Source: an uncultured Clostridium sp. | Lineage (GTDB): Bacteria > Bacillota > Clostridia > TANB77 > CAG-465 | DNA length: 30,548 nt | Direction of reading: 5' to 3' | Assembly: GCA_900554875.1 (NCBI GenBank) | Contig: USJA01000001.1 | Span: 1-30,548, forward strand | In this document: positions 15,643 through 23,368 of the stretch, piece by piece | Layout of the letters: each line of letters starts with the position of its first letter | Position numbering within the stretch: position 1 is the stretch's first letter | Made by a program: the position numbers and the translations under genes | The notes under the pieces: model-generated | What the model saw: only the letters and a program-made list of their open reading frames with translations | Told to the model about the DNA's origin: nothing | The model's database searches: none

Positions 15643-16872
15643 TTATGGATTACAAATAGGACAAGGATAAAATCCTTCCAATGTAATATATGTATTTCCT
15701 GTTTTATATACAGCCCTTACTGATGCTGCTTGTTGCTTTGTAAATAAATATCCTGGTGTAATATTTTCATGTGTAGATACTCTATACTCTGGACAATTAA
15801 TATCTTTGTGGTATAAATTCATTTTATATTTTGAATTTTTATTTGCTATATCATCTGTTTTTGGCATTGTTAAATAATAACGAGTTATTTCTGTAAGTTT
15901 TGATGTACTATATGCTCTAGTGTTTAAATACCTATTTCCTATAGATATACCTTGAACAAGGGCCATTATACCTACATTTTTTATTTGACTTTCCATTTCC
16001 CCTTCTTCTAATGTTGGGAATGTGAAATTATATTTAATACCAGCATTACTTGCATAAATATTGTTATTATTTGTTGCAAATTGCATTTCACTTTCTATTG
16101 CATTTATTATAACTGACTTCCTTACTTCTTGTAATTTTTTTATAGTATCATTTAAGCAATCTTTTTTAGATTGTACATTTGGTTCTGTATTTGAAAATAA
16201 TTTGTAATTATTCTTAGTATCAGTTAAGTAAAAACTTGAGACTTCAATTTCTTCTTTTTTGCCATTTCTTACTTCATATCCTCTATGAGTAACATAGTCA
16301 TCCATTGTAAACTCTATTAAGTGATATGATTGAAGATTGGCTTCATTTGTATCATCACGGTTTTCAGTAAATGTTGCCCTATTACCATTTAGACTATCAT
16401 AATATATGTAATATTCATAAGTGTAATATTTCTTTGGCTTTAATGCATGCCTTATTACTTCTTGACCACCAAGTGAATCATCTTCAAATGACTCTATAGA
16501 TGAAACCTGTACACCGTTATAGTCGATTATAGCAATTGCAGGTATAAAATACTGCAAGTAATTCTCTGCATTTTTATTTCCCTTTATTCCAAAATTATTA
16601 TACATTGAATTTAAAAAAGTATCAACTGCTACTTGGGAATTAACACTAATTTTGTTGTTTGATGTACCTGAATATCCATAATCAATTTCAGAATCTGAAT
16701 TTTCAACTTCCTTCATTTGATCAGAAGCATCATTAAGTGCTGTACTAATAACCTTTTTGTAATACATTTCCTGCTCTTCTGCTTTTATTGTAAATGACAC
16801 ATTAACGTACACTATAATTATTATTGGAAGTGTAACCCCTATAAATATTAAAGCAAAATCTGTAAGTTTCAT
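15643..16872 (-). CDS. Pilin-like membrane protein with C-terminal CxxC
   Basis: This 409-residue protein has a hydrophobic helix at residues about 5-30 directly after MKLTD and a large external domain. Position in the cluster and the N-terminal helix suggest a TadE/TadF-like minor pilin or assembly factor. Four cysteines are present. Cys360 (NCPEY) and the terminal Cys404-Pro-Ile-Cys407 form a CxxC pair at the very C-terminus, with His355 nearby, an arrangement fit for a disulfide or a zinc site. No type IV prepilin leader or glycine cleavage site is visible. I do not recognise the external domain. It follows the dockerin-bearing protein by 15 bases and belongs to the same operon. Confidence 0.72.
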   Translation of the reverse strand: MKLTDFALIFIGVTLPIIIIVYVNVSFTIKAEEQEMYYKKVISTALNDASDQMKEVENSDSEIDYGYSGTSNNKISVNSQVAVDTFLNSMYNNFGIKGNKNAENYLQYFIPAIAIIDYNGVQVSSIESFEDDSLGGQEVIRHALKPKKYYTYEYYIYYDSLNGNRATFTENRDDTNEANLQSYHLIEFTMDDYVTHRGYEVRNGKKEEIEVSSFYLTDTKNNYKLFSNTEPNVQSKKDCLNDTIKKLQEVRKSVIINAIESEMQFATNNNNIYASNAGIKYNFTFPTLEEGEMESQIKNVGIMALVQGISIGNRYLNTRAYSTSKLTEITRYYLTMPKTDDIANKNSKYKMNLYHKDINCPEYRVSTHENITPGYLFTKQQAASVRAVYKTGNTYITLEGFYPCPICNP

Positions 16873-16887
16873 CTATTCACCTCATTT

Positions 16888-18339
16888 CTACATACCAATT
16901 ACCCTTGATTGAAGTAAAGTCAAATCTTCATCATCTACTTTACCATCTTGGTTCATATCCACTCTTTTTTTCTCATCTTCACTAAAGCTTAGAGTATTTG
17001 CAATATATTTTTGTAACAAGACTAGATCATTAATGTTAACCTTACCGTCGTTATTTACATCTCCTAATATATATCCAAAATCAACTATTTCCTTTAAGTA
17101 ATCTACATCGATTTGTGAAATAACACCATCACCATTAATGTCTGCTGCTTTTTGTTGTATTTCAGTAAATGTCACTTCATTATTTATTTTCCTTGTAATT
17201 AAGCCATAATCATCATCTGTTATTTTAAAATCTTGATTAACATCCCCTGTTATATAACCATTTTGTACATATTCTCCGACATATTTTTTATCTATCTCAT
17301 CTATATTTCCATCCTTGTTAATATCATAAGTTTCTTTTTCAGAATCTGTAAGGGTTCCTGTACCATCAATGTATTTTTGTATTTTATCTAAGTCTTCTGA
17401 TTTAAATTTTCTTTCTTGTTCATCTGGATTTCCAATTTTTAATATAATAGTCGTTGTATCTGACCTATATCCAAGTGCATCTATAGCATACACCTCTATT
17501 TTATATTTCATTCCATCTTCAAAGAAGCCCGTATCTTTTTCCAAACTAGTATCTTCTGTTGTCTCTTTTGTAGATGTTGCATTATTACTAAGATTAGTTA
17601 TTTTCCATTTATATTTTGAAATACTGTTAGCTGCACCTGAATCTTCACTACTAAATGCAGTAGATTTTGCCTTTATTGTTTTGTTTATAAATTCTGATTT
17701 AGGTAGTGTTTTTTCCTCGTTATTAGTTAAATTCTCATTATCAAAAGATATAACTGGTGCCCCTGGTGCTTGCATATGTCCTTTATATGTTGCATCAATA
17801 TTTTTCCAAGCATTGTTTTTTATAATACCACCATATTCAACTGAAATTCTATCCTTTTTTGATGCAGGAATAATTGTATTAAACAAAGAGCCTGCTAGTG
17901 TCATATTACTATTTTTAACTCTAACATATATTTCATCCTTAGCATTTAATCTATATATATTATTTTTTATTGTTTTTTTCATTAAACTACTATCTATAGT
18001 ATTTTCTTCAATAGTATTAAAAATATCACTACTATAATCTATATAGCTATCTTCTGTATATACGTCAGTATCACCTTCAGGTAATAATACCTTTCTGTGA
18101 GCCTCAACCTGAATATCATATACATTACCAGTATTTGCAAGCTCAGTTACAAATTTGTTATACATATTTTGATCAATATATCCATTGTTCATAACCTGAT
18201 CTGCAAACGTTGAAGTTGCTTTTAATACCAAGTTATATGACATATCATCCTGTCTTTCAAAAAAATTATACAAAGGGAAAATTACTATAAGAAGTACTAA
18301 CAAAATTATCGTTATTATTATACTTAAATTATCTTTCAT
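16888..18339 (-). CDS. Minor-pilin-like protein carrying dockerin/EF-hand repeats
   Basis: This 483-residue protein has an N-terminal hydrophobic helix (about 5-27) and a region (about 18-180) clearly paralogous to the protein encoded at 19393-20166. Shared points are FPLYxxFExxDDxSY, STGNVY-type and VRVxNxNxTxAxxLFN segments and YGGxI. An Ig/Fn3-like stretch follows (about 190-303), then five calcium-loop motifs at 339, 366, 400, 427 and 461 (for example D-I-N-G-D-G-V-I-S-Q-I-D) with the helix spacing of dockerin repeats. Dockerins bind cohesins or calcium-dependent partners, so this may be an adhesive or docking minor subunit. The second loop has Phe where Gly is expected (DVNQDFKITDDD), so it may bind calcium poorly. 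No cohesin is recognisable in the window. Confidence 0.85.
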   Translation of the reverse strand: MKDNLSIIITIILLVLLIVIFPLYNFFERQDDMSYNLVLKATSTFADQVMNNGYIDQNMYNKFVTELANTGNVYDIQVEAHRKVLLPEGDTDVYTEDSYIDYSSDIFNTIEENTIDSSLMKKTIKNNIYRLNAKDEIYVRVKNSNMTLAGSLFNTIIPASKKDRISVEYGGIIKNNAWKNIDATYKGHMQAPGAPVISFDNENLTNNEEKTLPKSEFINKTIKAKSTAFSSEDSGAANSISKYKWKITNLSNNATSTKETTEDTSLEKDTGFFEDGMKYKIEVYAIDALGYRSDTTTIILKIGNPDEQERKFKSEDLDKIQKYIDGTGTLTDSEKETYDINKDGNIDEIDKKYVGEYVQNGYITGDVNQDFKITDDDYGLITRKINNEVTFTEIQQKAADINGDGVISQIDVDYLKEIVDFGYILGDVNNDGKVNINDLVLLQKYIANTLSFSEDEKKRVDMNQDGKVDDEDLTLLQSRVIGM

Positions 18340-18376
18340 ACACTAATTTTCCCCCCTCCTTCTATTTTTCATACTT

Positions 18377-18859
18377 TTATTTGCTACACCTTATTTTTAC
18401 ATACACAGTTTTAGTATTTGGATTTTCTGCCTCATATTCTAGATAAAATTTATTATATCCCTTTAGTTTTTCCTCTATCTGACTATTAGTCAAATTATCG
18501 TTACCTTCTGTTCCTAAATATATGTTTTCTCTATTATTTTCAAGTACAATACTAACATCATAATTTACATCTGCATTATTATTTGATTGTCCTCCATATA
18601 GATCTTTTTTTATATAGTTAAAATAGTATGATAGGACATCATCTCTAGTTAAAGGTAAAACCTGAGTATTACCATCATATATTTCTGTTCCATCACTTAC
18701 TGTATTTATAATTGAGCCATTAAAACCTTGTGAATATTCATAAGCTGAATTTGCATATCTATTAATACCTAAAAACAACATTATGGATAAACTCAAAGCA
18801 ATTACAAATATAAATACATAAGTTGCAGTGTATAACAAAGTATTTGTTGATTCATTCAT
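18377..18859 (-). CDS. Pilin-like protein (160 aa)
   Basis: A hydrophobic helix spans residues about 8-31 right after MNESTNT, followed by a soluble domain rich in Asn, Tyr and acidic residues that ends in VYVKIRCSK. The arrangement of short polar start, helix and beta-rich head matches its neighbours and TadE/flagellin-like minor pilins. There is no basic leader or Gly cleavage site and no recognisable domain in the head. A single Cys lies near the C-terminus. It is tightly packed in the operon, 23 bases after one pilin-like gene and 37 bases before the dockerin-bearing one. Confidence 0.72.
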   Translation of the reverse strand: MNESTNTLLYTATYVFIFVIALSLSIMLFLGINRYANSAYEYSQGFNGSIINTVSDGTEIYDGNTQVLPLTRDDVLSYYFNYIKKDLYGGQSNNNADVNYDVSIVLENNRENIYLGTEGNDNLTNSQIEEKLKGYNKFYLEYEAENPNTKTVYVKIRCSK

Positions 18860-18882
18860 TATATCATCGCTCCTATTCTACT

Positions 18883-19359
18883 TTATTTTATATAAAAACC
18901 TACAATGACATGTCCATCACTTAGCTTCATCACATAAGTGGTATATTTCTTATTTGCCTCATCTAAATTACCAACACTTAATCTACCTTCATCTTCTGTA
19001 ACATTTAAACTTCTATTTAAAGCCTCTATTGCATTCTTTGTATTTACTTTATTATTTTCTGCAGCATCCAATTTACGGTTATTATCTCCAACTACAGCTG
19101 ATATATTACTTGTTGTAACAATAACAGAGCCATTATCTATATACTTTTTTGCAGTATTTAATAAATCAAGTTTTGTTTTTACAGTGCCATCATACTCATC
19201 GAATTCATCAACAGCAGACTTAATTGAAGTATCTGTTTCATATACTTGCTTGTATACATTTATAATCTGGTTAACAGAATATAACACTGCACTTGCAATC
19301 ATCATTGTAACAATAAGACTAACAGCTATAACAAGAGCTTTATTTGACATATAATCCAA
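18883..19359 (-). CDS. Pilin-like protein (158 aa, TTG start)
   Basis: I place the start at TTG (19359): GGAGGTGA lies 9 bases before it, whereas the next ATG (codon 4) would leave an overlong spacer. The product begins MDYMSNKALV and has its helix at about 7-31. The external part is Lys/Asn/Asp-rich, partly helical, and ends in a strand pair (YTTYVMKLSDGHVIVGFYIK). The composition and architecture parallel the adjacent pilin-like proteins. No enzymatic motif and no prepilin processing motif are visible. Confidence 0.72.
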   Translation of the reverse strand: MDYMSNKALVIAVSLIVTMMIASAVLYSVNQIINVYKQVYETDTSIKSAVDEFDEYDGTVKTKLDLLNTAKKYIDNGSVIVTTSNISAVVGDNNRKLDAAENNKVNTKNAIEALNRSLNVTEDEGRLSVGNLDEANKKYTTYVMKLSDGHVIVGFYIK

Positions 19360-19392
19360 TGGTATGATTCACCTCCAAATCTATTTTATCAT

Positions 19393-20166
19393 CTAATCAA
19401 TATAACTATTTAAATTTCTGTACTCTTCCTCTTGAATTGTACCTCCATAATTTATATATACACGAGTATTATTCTCTGTACCACCAACTCCAAGAGTAAA
19501 TGCATTAAACAATACAGTAGCAATGGTAACATTTTCATTTCTAACTCTTACGTTAAATTCATCACCCTTATTCATCGTATATATTTTATTCTCATTATTT
19601 ATCTGAGATGTAATATTCCCTGAATCATCTTTACTTACATTATAATTTGCATACATATACGGAATAACTGGAATATCTTCTAAATTCATATTTGAATATT
19701 CAAAAGTTGTCATTTCAGAAAAAGGTTTTGTATCATCATTATTTTTAATAACACTTAATATCTGTTTTTCAGAATACTTTACTTCAGATGTACTATATGA
19801 CAACTTAGCATTAGTTGATGCAGGGTTACCATTGAGCCAATCAATATATTCTGAATAATCCTTTTTAAATTTTATCTCACCATTATCATTATATAAATAA
19901 TAAGCTGGAGTATATTTTTTTGAAACATGTTCCATTTTAACTTCATAAACATTTCCTGTAGATGAAAGCCTTGTAACAAAATCATTATACATTTCTTCTG
20001 AAATATATCCTTTTGCTGTTACATTATCAACAAAATTACTAGTTATTTTTAAAGCAAGAGAATATGATATATCATCTAATTTTTCAAAAGTAATGTAAAG
20101 TGGTAGTATAAAAAATATTAAAATAGATATTAATACTGAAAATACTCTTTGTAAATTATCGTCCAT
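19393..20166 (-). CDS. Pilin-like protein, paralogue of the dockerin-bearing subunit without dockerins
   Basis: This 257-residue protein has a helix at about 7-28 and an external domain homologous to residues about 1-180 of the protein encoded at 16888-18339. It ends where that protein begins its Ig-like and dockerin modules. The pair therefore looks like a duplication in which one copy gained C-terminal modules, or the other lost them. The shared LDDISYSLALKIT-type segment directly after the helix may be an assembly interface. The start follows GGAGG. It is probably a minor filament or cell-surface subunit with no identified partner. Confidence 0.78.
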   Translation of the reverse strand: MDDNLQRVFSVLISILIFFILPLYITFEKLDDISYSLALKITSNFVDNVTAKGYISEEMYNDFVTRLSSTGNVYEVKMEHVSKKYTPAYYLYNDNGEIKFKKDYSEYIDWLNGNPASTNAKLSYSTSEVKYSEKQILSVIKNNDDTKPFSEMTTFEYSNMNLEDIPVIPYMYANYNVSKDDSGNITSQINNENKIYTMNKGDEFNVRVRNENVTIATVLFNAFTLGVGGTENNTRVYINYGGTIQEEEYRNLNSYID

Positions 20167-20183
20167 ATTCCCTCCTTATTTTT

Positions 20184-20672
20184 TTATTGTCCCTCTATTT
20201 CAATTAAAGTCCCAACTTTATCTCCGGTCAAATGTTGGTTTTCTGTACATTTAATTTTAAATTTTTGATCTAACAATATGTTATTCATAACATATTTATA
20301 ACTTGCTTCATCATGATTTATATTAAACCTTGAGTATGAAGTTGTAGCTTTTGATTTATATCCCTCATATACATCAATTACCTTCATTACCCTAATATTA
20401 ACTTCTACATCGTCTTTATCATAAAAATAATTAATAAGATTCTTAACATCTGCACCCGTAATATATGAATTTCCAGTAACATTTTCTGTTCCAGAAACCA
20501 AAAGATCTTGAATACTTTGTTCATAATTTGCAGCAAAATCTTGTCCACGCCCAACATTAGATGCCAACTGTTTTGCTGAGTTATAATACATTAAAACTGC
20601 TGAAATTGTAGCAACCGCAAGTAAAGTGCTTACACCTATTACAATAGCTCTAATTGGAGCACTTTCGTCCAT
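20184..20672 (-). CDS. Pilin-like protein (162 aa)
   Basis: MDESAPIR is followed by a hydrophobic helix (about 9-28), then a polar domain with two invariant-looking segments (TGNSYITGADVKNLINYFYD and VGTLIEIEGQ). The GADV-type segment recalls the SGAQVRTAA stretch in the main pilin candidate (21229-20843), so the two may be related. There is no leader peptide or Glu at position 5 of the helix. The gene begins 170 bases beyond the main pilin stop, after a long hairpin, and is followed by its neighbours at 17-40-base spacing. Confidence 0.75.
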   Translation of the reverse strand: MDESAPIRAIVIGVSTLLAVATISAVLMYYNSAKQLASNVGRGQDFAANYEQSIQDLLVSGTENVTGNSYITGADVKNLINYFYDKDDVEVNIRVMKVIDVYEGYKSKATTSYSRFNINHDEASYKYVMNNILLDQKFKIKCTENQHLTGDKVGTLIEIEGQ

Positions 20673-20789
20673 GATTTTACCACCTCACTTTAAATTTTAT
20701 ATATATAATATACACTTTAAGAAATTAATTTGCTTTAATTATACACGTTTTCCACATAAAATTAATTTTTTAAACTACATATTAGTAGT

Positions 20790-20831
20790 AAAGGTATATA
20801 ACTATATATTCGTATATAATTATATACCTTT
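20790..20831 (-). other. Long stem-loop directly after the main pilin gene
   Basis: A 19-pair stem (20790-20808 with 20813-20831) has a 4-base loop. The single non-Watson-Crick position is G-U in the minus-strand RNA but a mismatch on the plus strand, so the fold is best on the transcribed strand. No T-run follows, so it is more likely a 3' stabiliser or partial terminator than a full stop. Confidence 0.75.
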
Positions 20832-20842
20832 AAACTATGCCT

Positions 20843-21229
20843 TTAATTCCACTCTATTGTAACAGTTCCATTGTCTAAATCTTGTGTAACAGTTCCTGTA
20901 TACATTTTTGTAGCTGTAGCTGAAGTGGCATCGTTAATTTCAGCTGTAGTCTTTTTTTCTACACCACTAATCATAATTGTAATACTAGCTGCATCATCTC
21001 TATTTTTTAATTGAACAGCTGCTGTTCTTACTTGTGCTCCTGACATTTTTTTCCCATTATATTGTTCAAAAAGATCATTTTGTAAACTTGCAGATATACC
21101 ATTTACTTGAGCTTGACCTTTATTAAGTAGGTTTTGACCCATACCAGTTATTAACATTACGGCTGCAATTATAATGATTGTGATGAAAAGGCCAACACCA
21201 ATCATAATAGCTTTTTGTGCGTTATCCAT
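20843..21229 (-). CDS. Probable major pilin of the Tad-like system
   Basis: This 128-residue protein has its hydrophobic helix at residues about 7-30, immediately after MDNAQKA, then a polar helix (NLLNKGQAQVNGISASLQND) and a small beta-rich head rich in Thr, Ala and Asp that ends in VTIEWN. The small size, low-complexity head, position right after the platform gene and stem-loops on both sides of the gene make it the best candidate for the abundant subunit. It lacks a basic leader, a Gly-x4-Glu-Tyr Flp processing site and the usual Glu5, so standard prepilin peptidase cleavage is not evident. The ribosome site is G-rich (AAAGGGGGA). Confidence 0.8.
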   Translation of the reverse strand: MDNAQKAIMIGVGLFITIIIIAAVMLITGMGQNLLNKGQAQVNGISASLQNDLFEQYNGKKMSGAQVRTAAVQLKNRDDAASITIMISGVEKKTTAEINDATSATATKMYTGTVTQDLDNGTVTIEWN

Positions 21230-21259
21230 AATTTATATATCCCCCTTTATACATATATA

Positions 21260-21283
21260 ATATCCACCTAAATGGTGTGATAT
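21260..21283 (-). other. Stem-loop in the leader of the main pilin gene
   Basis: Nine pairs with one bulged base (21260-21268 with 21274-21283) and a 5-base loop lie between the platform-gene stop and the pilin ribosome site. A processing site or 5' stabiliser is plausible. No convincing promoter is seen here. Confidence 0.5.
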
Positions 21284-21303
21284 CCAATTTAATTATTGTC
21301 TTA

Positions 21304-23364
21304 CTAGAAAGACATCTTTGTAAAGTAATTCATCATTTGCATTATTGATACAATCATAAGTGGAGCTACTAGGTATCCACCTATAAGTAGTACCATTGGT
21401 GTAAATCCAAGTACTTTACCAATAGTTGTTTTCTTCTTGATTAACCTTTCGTTTCCTTCTTTTCTTCTTTCATAGAAGAAAGCTCTTTCCGTTTCTAGTT
21501 CATCAAATGCGTCCCTTATTGGTATTCTTTCAACCGCTGATTGTAATTGTTCTACAATTCTTTGGAAATCCTTGTAAGGTACGGCTTCTTTTAAATCTTC
21601 CAATGCCTCATATGCACCAGCTTCATAGTTATTTAAACAAGTTGAAATTGGTTCTTTGAATGCATAAGAGAACCTACACAACCATTCTAATATTGTTTGA
21701 ACATCAATTCTATCTATATACATAAGCATAAGAATAATTGACTGAAATTGCATTATTTCATTTTCTTTTTCCATTTCACGTATTTTATTACGTATAAACA
21801 ACATAACTGACGGTGCATAGTATGCAATAAATGCTAATATAAACGATGTAAGTACTTGCCAGAATTTAATATATGAATTCTTTACACTTTGTATTTTGTT
21901 ATATACTCTTGCTACCTCATCTGCATCAGCCTTACCCGTTACAGGATCGGTAAATTCCATTTCTAGTTGTTCCTTAGTTACATTTTTGTTTTTGTACTTA
22001 TCAATATATGTTTTGTCTCTTTCGTTAATTGCTTGTGCAGCTTGCTCCTGAGTTTCAGTAAGTTGTCCAAATGATAGAAATTCATCACTTATTTTTTCAT
22101 AAGTAGCTTTTATATCTATACGTGTTATATTAAACATTAGAATAAGTGCTAATATAAATGTGACAAAAGCTGCAGTTATTTTATTTACATATAACCATTC
22201 AATTGTAAGGTATGAATTTGTATTTTTGATAAGTATTGTTTCATTCCTATTTTTTCTTGTATGTGGTCTTGATTTAAATGCATCAACTATTTGTTTAATA
22301 ATAGGTACCTTGTATAATTTGTCCTGCCATCTTACACTAGCAACCCTATCAAATTTGATTTGTTCTGAATCTTCTTTTACAATTCTTAACATCAAATATG
22401 ATACAAATATTGATATTATAATTAATGATTGCATTATAAAACCAAAACTACTGTTATAGAAGTTTGAAAGTGCTGGGAAGTTTGATTCTGCCCAAGCTTG
22501 TAACGGCTTTATACATACAAGTGGTACTACTGCAATTACATTTAAACTTCTAAACATATAATTTATTTTATCTTGTTTTAATATTTCAAGGTAAATTTCT
22601 TGCAAAATATTGTTTAAGTTTTTTAGATAAACTGATGTACCATCAATTTTTCTATCACCTAAGTCATAAGTTAAATATGATATACCTGCAAATAATTTTA
22701 GAAATCTATTTGGTGCACTATCATAATACTTTTCTAGCTCTACCTCTGGATTATCTGAAATTATTGCTTCTTTAATACGTCTAAGTTGAGGTCCTATCTC
22801 TTTATCTCCAAGTTCATCTATAACTGTAGAAAATGCTTCATCAATCATCCCATGTTCATGGAACGCATGCCTTATTGTTGTAAATGCGTCTGGCATTTGT
22901 CTTAATATTTTATTTGAGACAGATGTTATACCAAGATCAATCATTTTTTCTGCTATAATTAGAACTCCAACTATAACAATTAAAGTCATATATAAATCAT
23001 TTACTAAATTTATTAATACAAATAATGATATGAATATGAATATTACTGCAAATAACATATATTTACCAGTTCTTCTTCTTAACTCATATTCCGTATAATC
23101 ATTTGTCATTTCAAGTTTTAATCTTGTCTTTTTTGTATAATATTTTATTACTGGCATTTTTACAAAAGTCATATATACTATTTGATATAGTCTATCTAAA
23201 ATATCTTTAAAACTAGACTTATTTTTTACCATTAAATTATCTTTTGCAAAAAGTGCTGAATTTTTTTTGTACTTATGTTTTATAATTCGTAAATACAAAA
23301 GTAAAACGAGTATCCCAATTAAAGAAAAAGCTAGTAAACCTATTGCAACATATGTAATATTCAT
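21304..23364 (-). CDS. Fused TadB-TadC-like inner-membrane platform protein
   Basis: This 686-residue membrane protein has two halves, each of the T2SSF/GspF type. In the first half helices lie at about 1-26 and 103-143, the cytosolic T2SSF-like helical domain at 155-265, and further helices at about 275-330. In the second half there are helices near 390-410 and 500-525, a second helical domain (about 535-645), and a C-terminal pair of helices (about 650-685). In canonical Tad systems these halves are two proteins, TadB and TadC. The platform couples the ATPase to subunit extraction. I choose the ATG at 23364, because GGAGGT lies six bases before it and the longer in-frame start at 23385 has no such site. 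The gene begins four bases after the ATPase stop. Confidence 0.85.
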   Translation of the reverse strand: MNITYVAIGLLAFSLIGILVLLLYLRIIKHKYKKNSALFAKDNLMVKNKSSFKDILDRLYQIVYMTFVKMPVIKYYTKKTRLKLEMTNDYTEYELRRRTGKYMLFAVIFIFISLFVLINLVNDLYMTLIVIVGVLIIAEKMIDLGITSVSNKILRQMPDAFTTIRHAFHEHGMIDEAFSTVIDELGDKEIGPQLRRIKEAIISDNPEVELEKYYDSAPNRFLKLFAGISYLTYDLGDRKIDGTSVYLKNLNNILQEIYLEILKQDKINYMFRSLNVIAVVPLVCIKPLQAWAESNFPALSNFYNSSFGFIMQSLIIISIFVSYLMLRIVKEDSEQIKFDRVASVRWQDKLYKVPIIKQIVDAFKSRPHTRKNRNETILIKNTNSYLTIEWLYVNKITAAFVTFILALILMFNITRIDIKATYEKISDEFLSFGQLTETQEQAAQAINERDKTYIDKYKNKNVTKEQLEMEFTDPVTGKADADEVARVYNKIQSVKNSYIKFWQVLTSFILAFIAYYAPSVMLFIRNKIREMEKENEIMQFQSIILMLMYIDRIDVQTILEWLCRFSYAFKEPISTCLNNYEAGAYEALEDLKEAVPYKDFQRIVEQLQSAVERIPIRDAFDELETERAFFYERRKEGNERLIKKKTTIGKVLGFTPMVLLIGGYLVAPLMIVSIMQMMNYFTKMSF

Positions 23365-23368
23365 ACTA

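Noticed and set aside
16888..17400. Calmodulin-like or eukaryotic EF-hand protein
   Set aside because: The loops have dockerin-like spacing on a bacterial pilin-like protein; no calmodulin architecture is seen.
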